Below, one piece after another: positions 48,947 through 62,167 of a stretch of 64,000 nucleotides of DNA. Origin of the DNA: Antitrichia curtipendula. Its lineage: Eukaryota; Streptophyta; Bryopsida; Hypnales; Leucodontaceae. Numbering within the stretch: the first letter of the stretch is position 1; each line of letters opens with the position of its first letter. The notes under the pieces are model-generated. The model searched no databases. It was not told where the DNA came from and saw nothing but the letters and a program-made list of their open reading frames with translations. The stretch is from contig OX579635.1 in NCBI GenBank assembly GCA_951230915.1, positions 35,154,001 through 35,218,000 of the forward strand, written 5' to 3'. A program made the translations under genes and the position numbers.

Positions 48947-49875
48947 TTAACCCTTTTAGTTCTTTGACTATGTTTTCATCAAAAACACTCCAAAATTGCC
49001 ATTTCTAGTACAAGTATCAAATTTTAGAAAAAAAACATTTTTAGACACATGTAAAATTAGGATCTTGTAGTATGCTGACTTAAAAACATGTGGAAAAAAT
49101 TTCAGAATTTTTCACAATGTGGATTGCAAGATATGAGCTTTCAAATTCACAAATATCATTTTTTGACCCTGCAAAAAACCAGGTAACTGCACTTGAGAAG
49201 GTCACAATTGTATGGAAAAATGTCCCAAATGGTGGTGTTTCTTTGGATTCATTCTTCAAGGCAAGTTGGCTACACGCTTGAAAATTTTCAGATCACTTGG
49301 AATAATACATTATATAGGAATATAGGAAAAAAATAGTAAGCAAAAAGAGTAGAGAGTGATACAAAATTCAAAATTGTTAAGAATTTAGTTATGGAATTGA
49401 AAAATGCCAAGCTCAATGGTTGTAATGTTGTAATAAACAATCTACATCATGTGATTTTTTTTTTCAAAAAAATCAAAAATAGAGTAAAATAAAAGACTTA
49501 AAAGTTTATTTTAGAGTAGAAAATCCATATCTATCTGCAACCTAAAACTCCGCATAACTTTTGATTTATTGATCAAAATATTCTGATTCAAAAGCTTTCC
49601 ACATACATATAACTGTACAAAACCATTTTCAAATTTTTCTTTTTGAATTTTTTTCAAATCTATTCAAATTGCCCATTTACAAAAAAAGTAACATATTAGA
49701 CCATAATTTTTTATTTGTATTTTCAAATGTCCTAAATTTTAGTGCACATGAAAGACATTCCTTGTCCACACCTTCTTATAAAGTTTGGGCCCAGAATATG
49801 GAAATATCCAATCACACACATTTGTCCAAAACTGCTATGTTGCCAAATTTAGTAGACTAGTCCTTTAGGAATTAA
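48947..49875 (+). mobile_element. Family A element, copy 8
   Basis: TTAA-CCCTTTTAG at the left and CCTTTAGGAA-TTAA at the right, 929 bp. It pairs with copy 3 as a reverse-complement relative over most of its length, with shared blocks such as CCATTTCTAGTAC and the CACTTG...AAGGTCACA region. No coding capacity. Confidence 0.7.
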
Positions 49876-51756
49876 AAAGAAGGTTCTAACAATCCAATTG
49901 GGTGGTTTGATTAAACTTGCAAAGCTACTTGTGCATATTGAAAATCAATGTTGCAAAATCCCTCTTGGTGCTCCATCAATTTTTACAATTCAACTTCTTT
50001 TGATCTTTGAAGTTTCTACTCAATCTAGATGAGATGCATCTATTTGTTCTCTATCTCTAGATCCTAAGTGCACAATTTTATTCAACAAACTTCATTAATT
50101 CAATTAGGTGCGAGAGTATTGATGTTGAGAGGATCCCATTCTTGCAAAGTATGGTACCATTTTTGGATCAATGGATTAATGGCACAAATAAAGAATCTAA
50201 CAAAAAAAAATGAGCCTGTAAATAGTCAATGTTGTATAGATGTATATGCCCGCATATAAAAACAAGTATCCTTAATCAATGCCAAACTATTGTAATTGAT
50301 GAATACTTTAAAATACCAAATTTGGATATATACCAAATTGTCAACCAATCGTTTGTGCTGAGAATTTAGGTCCTAGAAAATGGACTTTTGATGTGTTTTT
50401 TGATGATGTGGTGGATACTTCTACTTTTTATTTGTAATATCCAAAAAATGGTAGGAGTAATTGCTTTTCACAAAGTACAATAATAAGAAGCTTGTTGTCT
50501 CACTTTATTGTTGCAAAGTCTCATGTCTTAAGCCTTAGTTTATAGAGACTAATATTCCACTAGTGCTAGCAAACGTATAATAGAAAATGGTTTAAGGTAT
50601 TTATATTTAAATATTTTAGAAATTGGAATCGCATAAGCTTGAAATTTTAGAGGAGATTTGAGGCCTCTACGAGACTGATTTGGGATTGTGAACCATTGTA
50701 GCATTGTCAAATTATTTATTTATTTTTAAACTTTAATTATTTTTTAAATAGTTTAAATTTATTTTTTTAAATTAAATATTTAAAAGACATTAAAAAAAAA
50801 TTTGGACGTCGTAGTGTTCCAACCACGTTAGACTGTTGATTTGGTTTTGTTCCCATATTCCCCACAGTCCAAGAACTCACTCTTCCAGAGGCCTTACAAA
50901 TCTTCTAATGGGATCCCTATTAGGCTTGGCTGTAATTTATGATCCCCTACCTTTTTTACTCCTTATTCTATAAGTGCTTAATCTCTTAGAGAGCAGGAAA
51001 CATATGATTTGGAATTATAATGCTTGTAAGTCCAAATCATGTACTTGTTTGCCTTTCAACTTTAGGGACTACGTTACCAAATTTGTTGAGGCTATGTGTA
51101 AAAATTTTCAAACCAATGAGACTACCTAACACGGCTACCTAAACTACCCAATTATAAATATAGTCTTTTTGAAGCATAATTTTTTAACTACAATTTGGAT
51201 TGTTGTAAAATTTATTAGGCATCAAGTTAGTAGTGCAAGATACCTTTAATAAAAATTTCACTAGAATTCAACAAATATTGCACCAGAAGGGCCTGTCCAA
51301 AAGTAAAAAATGACCTAAAACTATGCCACTAGGATTTAGTAGGGATTAATTTCTTAAAAACCAAGATAGTAAAAATATGTTATAAAATGCAACGTAGAAT
51401 AATAATTTAATGATGAATTTCAATCAAAAGTTGTAAAATATTAGCCATGGATTATATCTATATAGTTGAATTTACTACAATACTTAAACAATTCCGCACA
51501 TTACCTTTCAACTACAGTTTGGATCTCCATTTTCTAATTGACCATTTTTTGAGTGGATAAATACAAGCATGTCCTAAACACATAGAGTCTTGGTTTTTTC
51601 ATCTATCTAAGGGGCACTTCACACTATGGCCAAAGGTTGAGAGGTAGAGTCCAAAGGCCATTGCCCTCCAACTACCTACATTTTTTACTCTAGAATATAA
51701 ATGATATTAAATTATAGCAAGGTCACTAGCATTGGATGAATAAATCAGCAATTAAC
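49876..51756. other. AT-rich spacer
   Basis: No gene, RNA gene or bounded repeat was recognised in this 1.9 kb. Confidence 0.3.
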
Positions 51757-51819
51757 ATGGCCAATTTAATCATTAATTATCTTCAATGTTGCATGATAAT
51801 TAATGATTAAATTGGCCAT
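51757..51819. repeat. Perfect 25-bp hairpin with 13-base loop
   Basis: 51757-51781 (starting ATGGCCAATTTAATCATT) is the exact complement of 51795-51819, separated by 13 bases. A related sequence at about 52324-52390 has the left arm and loop nearly intact but a decayed right arm. A tiny MITE or a small-RNA precursor are both possible. Confidence 0.8.
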
Positions 51820-52687
51820 CTACATATAGAGAGAGATATAATTAAAAAAATATTTAAGAAAATAGTTGATCTGACATGATGTTGATGTAACACTAGTAGT
51901 GCCAAGTCAATTTTTTATTTTAAATAATTTAAAAAATTATCATTTTTTTTCTAATTGCATTATTGCCATCCAAAACTTGCAGTCTCTTTTGAGACTTGAA
52001 ATTTTTTTAATGTTGGGAACACAAGATCTTCACGGGTTAAAACACTAGACAACTTTAGAAGTTAGTATGTTAGATAGACAATCAATTTAGTTGCAATAAG
52101 TAGTCAATTTAGTAAACAGACAATCAATTTAGTAGCATTGATTATCTACTAAATTATCTATATTCATAAAATGCATGATTATGTCCTTAGACAATAATTT
52201 CATTAAAAAATTATGAAGAATGTAATGCTCTTATTGCACAAAATCTAACAATAATTATATTTATAAGTATGAAAACTTACCTCTGCCTACTCTAAATCTA
52301 GTCAATTATTTGTTCTTTACACATGACCAATTTAATCATTAATTATCTTCAATATTGTATGACTCTAGCAATTAATAATTTAAGCATTAATTACAACCCC
52401 CTTTATAGGTATAATGTAAGTTACAAGTACCAAAATAAATGTACATAAATGTTTGCAAATTTATTTTTTGAAGAAAATAGATTTTTTTATTATGAGTGTT
52501 AATTGTAAAGTGAACCTCAATTTTGCAGAAGAGGTATCAGAGGAGTATTTAACTAGAAATAGTACAGAAAAAAACACCCATCAAACTCCATTAGACCAAG
52601 TTTGGGTACTTCAAGGAGTTTTGTCATATATTTTTTTCAAACTCTGATTTTGGGTCCCTCATTGCACACACTTTACGATTAACTTTT
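51820..52687. other. Spacer after the PLC gene
   Basis: Contains the decayed second hairpin copy (52324-52390) and microrepeats of CAATCAATTTAG near 52080-52130. The PLC 3' UTR should lie just left of 52688. Confidence 0.35.
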
Positions 52688-55600
52688 TCATGTAACAATA
52701 GTTGAAGAAACTTGAGGTACCAGTAATGGCATGACATGTTCACTTGAAACAACATATGATTGAAAGTGGCATAATAATTTTGAGCTCCTCAAAGTTCCAG
52801 ATCTTGAGTGCAAGGCTACCGATCGAATACCATGTTTCATCTCCCTGATAGGAAGGCATGCTTGTCCAACAAAATCATCATTTCCGAAATCCCACTCCCA
52901 ACATTCCAATCGTAGTATTGCTATTTCAGGAACTGGAAAAGAAAAATGTATTACATTAGAGTTAATATTAAAAGATCCCCTAGTTTGAAATACCCCAAGT
53001 TTGAAATAGGGTTGTCATAAGAAGGTTTAACTAAAGAATGAGTTAGTACAAAAGAAACACAACATCAAACTCCATCAAATCCCGCTTTTGATGCTTCAAT
53101 GACAATGAAGGAGTTTTGTCTTGTATTATTTTCAAATTCCAACTCTTGCCCCCTCATTGCATACACTTTACAATTAGCTCTATTATCAACAATTATGAAC
53201 AATGAATCATTATAATACAATTTTTTCTATCTACAATGCAACACAAATGTCTAATTCTAATTTTAAGATTATTCTAAAATTTCATTTATTTTTCTAATAA
53301 TAAAAAAATTACGTAGTTAATCTGTGAACCACTGTCAGAAAAATTTGAATTGAAATATCCAAAGTGGTAAAATTTCAAATATTATTTAATTCTTTTCTTT
53401 TCTATTAAATTGAAAAAATTAACAAAATATGTACCTCGAAGTGGAAACTCAAAATGTTCGTTCTCCCAATGTGGCTCATTAGAGCGGTATACTATTTGTG
53501 TTTGCTTTTTTGCCATGTCACTTTTTATACCATGAATTGCAACCTAGTAAACATATCAGTATTCAATTTTATATTATTAGCTTTATAAAACTACTCACTA
53601 TATATATTTATACTGATTTGATTTCAAAATAAACCAAATTCTTGAAATGGCAAACATCATTGTTCAGAAATTATCTTTTAACCCCTAAAGTCCCAAGGGT
53701 GTTTTCAGTCAAAAATCACTCAAAACTACCACTTCTACTACGTTCACCCAAGAAAATCAATTTTTTTTTCTTTATGGAATCTAACCAAAGGATCTTGTAC
53801 TTGACTTGTTTGAGATCATGTAGTATAAACATCATCAAATTTGACTGTACAAATTGGAAGATATTAGCATTCAAAATTGGACAATTTTTTTTTCTTCAAG
53901 AAGATGCTTTGTTTGCCCCCAAAACTAGATTGTCCATAATTTTCTCATCCCTAGTCCAAATAAAACGAATCAAAGCTTCACATGTAGACAAAAGCATAAT
54001 ATTTTAGAGAATTAAGAAAAATAAATTATTTTGTTTTTTTGTGATTTTTTTTGTGTTGTCCACCAATCTCCATTTTTGGCTTATTGTGCCATAACTTTCG
54101 CTCCCAAGCACTGATTGGAACAAAAACTATACATCCACGAAACTCTCAGCAAACTACAACAACTTCAAAAAAATTCAAAAAAGATTCACTACAAATTCAG
54201 ACAATAGGAACCTACCGAACCCAAATTGTCTCCCAAGGGGACAAACGGTTATAAAACAAAGCAATTATTTGCATATTGCAATAATTAGGGTGCTCTAATC
54301 TCACCTTCTTTTAAGTAACAAAAAAATAAATGACTACATTTTTATCTTTAAAATTCATATATATATATATATATAATCAATTAGCAGATGCACTTTATAA
54401 ATTATTTGTTGCAACTTTTAAGGACAAAGTGAAGTGAATTTTGAACACACCTTAACATAAAAATCAGGCAATTTGAAGAAGTCAAATTTTCTATGCCAAC
54501 TGGTACCTAACAGCACAGTTACCTACAAGTGTTGATATTTTTGTTATTGGAAGAAGTTTATATTAAATATCTGAGGATTGAATTGAAATCAATATAGATT
54601 TGATTCTTTGTAGATATACTAATGGCACAAAAACAAAATAATAATAATATTGTCACAAGTCATCACAGCATTGAACCCAACATTAGAAGTTCAATCTTTT
54701 ATATTGTTGAAGGATTAAAATGCATGGGCGAAGGAGAGATTAATTTTCTACAACGAAATTAATTGTAAAGGAAACATGTCATCTATCTATACTCGAAGAA
54801 GGATTCAAGAACTTTGGAAGCAAGATCATTGTGTTAGAGGGTCATTAGCATGTAGGTCTAGGATCTTGAGTCCATGAGCCTATGAACCCAGGCATCTATA
54901 TTATTGGCACCTTCCACGATTTACTTGTAGGATTATCCACCTATGTTATGTAACTGTATGTGAAGGTCTGATTGGTTCTCACATGCCAAATGGATTTCCA
55001 CGTGAGAACTCTAGGGGGTCATGTTGCCTCACACCATTCAAAAGATGACATGTGACATTTTTTTAACAAAATTGACTTAATTTATGCCGAATCTGACCTT
55101 CATGTAGGATATAGGCACCTTCTATAGTTACAAAGAACCTACATTATAGGTACCTATATTATAGACTCCTACCTTCCATGGTTGTATGGATCCTACTTAC
55201 ACCTAGGCTCAAGGCTTGTATGCTCGCATTTCTAGGGTCACTCACTACCATTGTTGAAATATACAAAGATGAAAGATATTTTTGGACATTAAATGCTCAT
55301 GAATTAGAAGTGGGAAGAAGTAGTGACCTTCAAAATAACCTTAGGGGGCAAATTTTGGATTTCTCCGTGTGATAGTGAAAAAAAAATGTCTTCCTTTTTT
55401 ACATAACCCGTGTTTCCATTAACTTGGAAAAACCCTTGTGCCAACCACACCGGTCGATCTCTTCCTTGAAAGTTGACCGCTGCCATTTGGAAGCCATGAC
55501 TCCAAGCAAGCATTGGATCGGCATTTGACGAATCAAAACGCAATCCAAATGGATACACTCTACCCAAGTTTTTCTTTGAATACCTATATTAACATCATTG

Positions 55601-58148
55601 TTATAATGATAGTATTTATCCATAGTAGAGTATAAAATTTAGATAAATATAGTTTCTTTATCTTTAACCTCAAAATGATCAAATAAATTGTCTCATTTGT
55701 TTGAGCTAAATTTAGCTTGTTATATTTTATTTGAATATCATTCTATTATTATTACATGGTACTATATGAATTGTCTATTGTTGTAAGAAAAAACAATTTG
55801 TTTTATGGAGTATTGTCGTTCTTTTTAATTTTGTTCAAATAGCAAAAAGTCAAAATAATTAAGTTCAAATAGCAATAAGAATCCAATTAATTTGAGTTTT
55901 TCATAAGAAGTTTGACTTCTTTATTTTAAATTATTGTTCCAAGTTCAAATGGAGAGTCATGTGAAAAATTCTCAATTAGTTGTTTTATTTTTTTATTCCA
56001 AAACACCTATGGCAAAGACTTGCAAGTCAAGTTCTACTATCAAACAAAATTTATCCTTTTATGTAATTGATATACAGAAGTTTCATAGTTTTGGCTAGTA
56101 AAAAAGTTTACGTTCTATTAATGTTTCTTTCATCAATATTTTTGAGTAAAAATCAAATCATTGTGATTTTTTAAAGAAAAAAAAAAAATATCAATTAAAA
56201 TGAATATTATAATAATTTGGAATTTTTATCGTAAATGAATGTTGTGATGAAAAATATAATGTTGTTATTTAAATTTAAAAAACATTTAAAACAAAAAAAT
56301 ATAAATGAGAAACACAAAATTATAGCGTTATTTGGATTCTAATACATTGAGCTTGCAATTGCAATAATTCTTTCAATATTTGGATTTTTTCAAAAATTTA
56401 ATAAGTAAAGACAGATATTGCCAAGCTTCATTCACTTAGTTTAACCTCTAGAAGACCAAGGCCTTTTTTTATATTGCCAAAAAAAACTCAAAACTACCAT
56501 TTTTTTTGTAAAGAGTAAAAAATTGAAAATTGTTTCTTTTGCACATCTAATCATGGGATTTTATACCTAAGTAGTATGAAAATGTGTGAAATTAATTTCA
56601 AACCTTTTGATTGAACAAATTGCAAGATATATGCGTTCAAAGTGAAGAAGATAAGCTTTTTAGTACATTGTGGGACTAGATTATTTGACTTGGAACCTTC
56701 TTAACTCAATTTTTTTGCACTAAATTTTTTTGAGGTTCAAATATTTATGGTAGAGACTTGAGTTGAGAGTCTAGAGAAAAAAATAATTTTAAACTTAATT
56801 TTCATTCTTACAAAAATTGTTCAACAAAAGTAGGTACAAGATACTAGAAATTTTTTAATTCTTTATATTTCTAAGATGGAATTAAAATGCATAAATTCCA
56901 ATGGTGAGATTGTTCTAACAAACAAAGTAAGCCATGTGGAATTTTATTTTTTTAATTGTAAAAATTGCATTCACAAATGAATCCTATAAATTATTTTTAT
57001 AAGAAGATGATTAGATTGTCCAAAAAACAAGATCGTCTATAATTTTCACATCACTTATCCAAATGAAATGAATCAAAGCTTTATTTCTAGAAAAAAATAT
57101 TATCTATAAGAAAAATATATATAGTTTAAAATTTTGAATATTTTTTTGTTGCCCGTTATTTCCTATTTTGAGCTTATTTGGACATAATATTTGTTCATGG
57201 GCATCAACTAAGAAAAACATTATGTTCCTGTAAAGATAATCATTTTTTCTATCTTCAAAAAAGTTTCAAAAAATAACAAAAGTCAAGACCATAGATACCT
57301 ATTCAAAATCCAATTTGTCCTTTGAAAGATCGATGGTCTTTTAGAGGTTACATCAATTACCAAAAATGGTTATATTAAAAGTTACAATCAAGATTGACCA
57401 AGTCTCATTCACTTTTAGAATGCTTGAACCTTTAGGAATTAAAAGACTAAGAGTGCATTTTTGGTTGCCTGATAGTTTTCTGACAATGCATTTTTATATC
57501 TATATATAATTTTTTGGTTTCTGCTCTACAGTTTTAGAATTATTTTGGTGCCTATACTTATACATTATTGTATTGAATGTCTATTAATTTTGAATACATC
57601 TTGAGATGAGTTTTATACAATAATTCATTGACTTACAATATTATGAAATAGTAATATTCAAAGTTTGTAGAACAACTATATTCAACATTTTGGGTAGATT
57701 GTAGCAATGGCAATCTTAGCAATGGCGCTAGAAGAATTGCCAAACGACCCTTGTAGGGCTAGGTGTACTTCATTGTGGTAATGGACAGGGCAACAAATAA
57801 AGGACGTAGCACCTAAATCCTACGTGGCGGAGTGAGTAGGAGTTAGACATATAGCGTAGCGTTGTTAAGTGTAGAGCTACAATAGCCATGCACATAACGT
57901 AGTGTAGGATAAATTTAAAGGAATAACCTCTAATATTAGCCAAGTCTTTAGGCTTTATGAATAAAAAATAAAAAATGTTTAACAATCGGCGGGCGGGTGG
58001 GATGGATGTCATTTGTTTGTAGAACCAAGAGATGAGGTGGAGAGGCACGTATCCAGCCATTCTTATTGCAATGGCAACCAAGGTCGTCGTTGCTACATGT
58101 ATCTCTAACATTTTTACTTATATATTTATATATGTATATATATGTATG

Positions 58149-58185
<37 letters not shown>

Positions 58186-61100
58186 TTTTACGGATCCATG
58201 AAATATTGGCATGTGACATCACAAGTCGAAAGTTATTTTCTATGAGCTGCAACAAAAACAAGTTTGTATAGTCTAAAGTAAAGGACAGACAATTAAAATA
58301 ATTGCACATTCTATATAGAAGAGGTTGAGGATATTATACTCCAATGGAGGGTATGCTAATAGAATTGTAGCAATGACACAAGGCAAACCAATATTCTCTT
58401 TCAAAAATAACAAAACATGATTTAGTTATTTGCATCCACTACTTGTAAATCTTAGATTCTATTTCATTTATAGTTAATTGTAATTGGACATACTTGAACT
58501 TAGAATTGTGTATGATAATGGATATAGTCAAATTGCATTGACATTCTATTTGAAAACTACGCATGATGTTTATTGAACTAAACCCAAAAAATTGTTGATG
58601 CATACTACATAATATTATAGTTTCAAATACAAAATCCAAATTAACTTAAATTTAAAAATTCAATGCAGGTATGTAAAATAGAAATCAATTTATTTGAAAT
58701 TAATTGGTTTAATTTTGATTATTTAATTGAATAGTTATTCTTAGTGAATAGTTTGAATAGAAAATAAATTCATGATTTGAAGTATTGGATTTATATAATC
58801 ATTATCATTTCAAATATAAATGATGATTATAGTAATGAACTTTGAATTTGAAATGAAAAAGTATATTGATTTATAACAATCATATTTTTTTAGGGATAAA
58901 ATGGAAGAATTTTTAATTTTTTTCATTCATATTAGCTTACTCAATTATAGAATCAGGATGTTTGTTGATGAAATTTTGGAATTGGGGTTCACTTAAATTG
59001 GCCATTATTGCTCTATCTCCGCCTATTAAAGGTCCTCCATGCACTTGTTTTTCTTTCATCTCTGATGGTTTTGCACAATAGATATAAATAAGTTCTTGAA
59101 ATTCAATGGTTTCCGGCACTTCTATCCTTTCAACCATTATAGACTTTCGAAGTACATTAGCTGCAGTATTGGCTACTTTCATTAAAGCCTTCTTATGAAC
59201 ACGTTTCAAATGTTTTTTAATTTTTTGTGCATGTCGTATATGTTGTAAAGTTGGCGTACTAGCATCATCTAGTTCATCATTGGCAAGATTATTAGCTGCA
59301 TCTGGATCAACTGCCAACTGTCTATGAATGTCACTTCAAAACAATCATAACTCTTATTAAAAATGAAATAATATACAAAAGATAAACATGAGAAATAACC
59401 ACATTGAAGATGATTGGTATTAATATCATTATTAGAACACTACTATTCTAATAACAAAATGATTTGAATCTTATATTACAAAATTTCAATAAAAAAATCA
59501 GAATTTAATATTATAATCTCAAAGATTAAGTCACTATAATAAAAGCTTGAATAACATAAGTTAGATTAAAGCAAATCTTTGTAAAATTTATTAATTGTAA
59601 ATGACTAGACTGAATAATACAATTAGAATTGAATTCAAAATCATTAAAGTATAATTTTGAATTTTCAAAACTAAAATAGCAAAAAATTAGAAGATTAATG
59701 TTATTATTATGTTTGATATATAATTTGTATAATTTACTATGAATTAGGCAGTTACTGCCTCTTTTGAGTGCATTGTGCATTGTGACAAAGATGTCACAAT
59801 GCGCTTAAATTTTTTTTTCCATCCCCCAGGAAGCTCAATTTAAAAAAAATTAAATTGAACTTTATTTGAAATTAAATTTTAATTAAATTAACCTTTTTTT
59901 GTACCCCCCAATCCCACCCCTTTGTAATTTTCAAGTGGAGGTGGGGTGGCATTTGATATGGGATATATCCCACCCGTATCTCGTACCAATACCATATCTG
60001 TATCGTATATATGTGTGTCATATTGTATTTGTCTCTGTATAGTATTTGTACCATAGCCAAATCCGTATCTAGATCAATGGCATTGGGGGGGGAGGATTTA
60101 AAAAAAAAATTCAAGGGCTCTCAAAAATCATCGGGGGGAATGGAGGAACATGGGCAAAAAACTGCTTGACAGCCTCTTTTGAATGCATTTTGAATGCATT
60201 GTGAGTGCATTGTATAATTTGTATTACAATAATTTAAAATCTAAGATTTTTACCAAAACGTGAACCATTACATTGAAATAATAAACAAGACTTGTGATCA
60301 ATTACAAAAACTTCAATTCAAAATAACCAATGTAAAGGGCTTTAGACTAAAATTGAATACTATAGTATATTAATTTAAGAATATACTTTCAATTACAATT
60401 GTACATGACAACTTGCACGTAGCATAAAAGTGGTAAGGGATTTTTCAATCAACATTTTTTAATAATTGAATACAAAAAATTTACAAACTAAAAAAATTCT
60501 ATTTCAAATTTAGTATTGGTATTTTTTAATATAGAGATTTTAATTATAAATTAAGTAGGTTTACAAAGGCAATGGGACTTGTATCATCTTTTTACTATCA
60601 TTTATTTCTTGAGACTTTAATTGAAATTTATTTTGATAATAAAAATTATTTTTCTCATTAAATTTTAGAATGATTGCACAAGAGGGTTGAAAATATAATA
60701 TTGTGCAAATTTTGATAAAATCAAATATGAGCTAGCATGTCAAAAATGACAATTTGCAATATCATTGAAAAATCTTTTTACTTTTAAAAATAAAGACATT
60801 GCAATGGTATTGTATTAGAAGTATATTTTCATGTATTCCTTTAGTGACTTAAAAATAATCCATAGCTTAAAAAATGAAATGAAATTACTTTATTTTTAAT
60901 AGAATAAGAAGCTATTTTTCAAATGCTTTAATGAATAAAGTTATAAATAATAGAAATGTACTTGATCTTCAACGGTATCACTTGGAGGTTGATCTGAAAT
61001 AATAATTAATCCTTTCAATGATTCAGGAGACAAATACTCAAGTGGTGGTCTTTGATCCTTGGTGGGATAAAATAGTCGATCACCAAAGACTTCACGAAGT

Positions 61101-61911
61101 ACCTAAAATATTTTAATATTTTAATTTTGTATGTTCAAATATATGATAAGTTAAATATATTTTCACATGATTTTTTTGCATCAGTTTATTTTTATATACT
61201 AATAGATTTTGATTTTAAAAGTAAAATTTAAAGATATATTATTTATACTGATTATAAAATATCTTTCATTTAATTAATTAATTTTGTATTTAAATGAATT
61301 CTCAAAAATAATAATAAAATTAAATGAAATATTTGTTTTTAATATAATATTATAAGATATAAGATATAAGACAATAGGAATATTGAGAATTAATGCTTAA
61401 TTACAATTGATTTTATATTGATTCAATTTATCAAAGTACTTACTATGTACTTACTATAGCAGCTTCTTTTTGTAGCTCTGATCCAAGATGATTTTCAATT
61501 GTAATAATGACTGGATATTCTGATGTTAAAAATGCATTTTCTTTTATTGCTAATAAACAATCTTTGAAAAAAATTGCACTAGTCAATGTACTGCAAGAAC
61601 ATGATTTAATGAAAAAAATTATTGTACAAAATCCCTTGCAAAAGTTTGTAGACAATTTTATTAGTCTGTTTTTACTTTGAAATTTGTATATAGCATTGAA
61701 AGATGGATATTAAAGCATACTTGCCATGAAGAACCATAATTTTGCCTCGTCGTTCCCAACAATCAAGTTCAATCACTCGACAACCATTTCGAAGAGCCTC
61801 AACTATTGGACCAATACTAGAATTAGAAGTTAACTGATTTCCAGTTAAATAGGAATTGTGGCTTGAATATATATAATAATGTGATAAAGGCCTAGTCATA
61901 TCATGAGTGGG
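52688..61911 (-). CDS. PLC: Phosphoinositide-specific phospholipase C (5' exons outside window)
   Basis: Plant PI-PLC cleaves phosphoinositides to diacylglycerol and a soluble inositol phosphate at the plasma membrane, dependent on calcium. Eight exons join in phase: 61911-61721, 61590-61455, 61102-60962, 59317-58941, 55583-55328, 54522-54451, 53543-53435 and 52932-52688, giving 508 C-terminal residues. The X box carries the expected catalytic set (numbering this fragment): H18-N19 in [12 protein letters not shown]48 and D50 in VIELDCW, H62 in LHG, and E96 in ITIENH. A charged linker follows in 157-225. The Y box covers about 226-350 ([20 protein letters not shown]). The C2 domain lies at about 360-490 ([31 protein letters not shown]). 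The N-terminal EF-hand-like exon must lie right of position 64000. No frame damage was seen, so the gene may be active. The final residues after KLLCHFQ are longer than usual for the family. Confidence 0.95.
53678..54252 (+). mobile_element. Family A element, copy 2, inside a PLC intron
   Basis: TTAA-CCCCTAAAGTCCCAAGGGTG at the left. The body matches copy 1 in reverse orientation over about 570 bp (for example GGATCTTGTACTT and TTGGAAGATATTAGCATTC). The right end stops at GGGGACAAACGG-TTATA, lacking the last ten terminal bases. It sits between the sixth and seventh visible PLC exons. Confidence 0.75.
54357..54375. repeat. (AT)n microsatellite
   Basis: Nineteen bases of alternating A and T in a PLC intron. 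Confidence 0.85.
56200..56370. repeat. Segment repeated at 63545-63695
   Basis: Both segments contain ATTTGGAATTTT, then AT-rich sequence of similar length, then AGCTTGCAATTGCAATAATT. This copy lies in the PLC intron between visible exons 4 and 5, just left of family A copy 9. Confidence 0.5.
56441..57351 (+). mobile_element. Family A element, copy 9, inside a PLC intron
   Basis: TTAA-CCTCTAGAAGACCAAGG at the left and CTTTTAGAGG-TTAC at the right, where the last base of TTAA has changed. 911 bp. It shares long blocks with copies 5, 6 and 10. No open frame. Confidence 0.7.
58118..58182. repeat. Compound (TATG)/(TA)n microsatellite
   Basis: A mixed TATG and TA tract, the longest pure TA run covering about 58153-58182, in the same 3.4-kb PLC intron. 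Confidence 0.85.
59746..60200 (+). repeat. Family B repeat, copy 3, inside a PLC intron
   Basis: It starts AGGCAGTTACTGCCT, followed by arms TTTTGAGTGCATTG and CAATGCGCTTAAA around CATTGTGACA-AAGA-TGTCACAATG. A C-rich link (about 59900-59950) and a degenerate TATC array follow at about 59960-60075. The end (ACAGCCTCTTTTGAATGCATT) repeats the start in direct orientation. Confidence 0.68.
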
Positions 61912-62167
61912 CTGCAAAAATTCCAAAAATTAAGAAAAATCTAAATAATGTTGACATTTGTTTAATATTTCTACTTCAAACATATGCAATATTTGCTAGT
62001 GAATTTTATTTTTATTTTTACAAATGATTTTGGCAATGCAAAATCATTCATTTGGCAAATTTTTGAAGGATCCATGCCTTATTTTTTTTTATTACAAATT
62101 CATCCTTCATTTTAAACCAATCCTTTGACCACAATTTCAAATATCATTTCAAGCTCAATTTGACATT

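Noticed and set aside
57420..57445. An extra family A terminus (CCTTTAGGAATTAAAAG)
   Set aside because: It matches the right end of copy 8, but no body or partner end could be found near it.
57770..58111. 113-codon open frame on the minus strand in a PLC intron
   Set aside because: No recognisable domain, lies inside an intron, and composition does not resemble the neighbouring exons.
52688..61911. Two tandem PLC genes rather than one
   Set aside because: Each domain segment occurs once and all eight exons join in order with matching phase, so one gene explains them.
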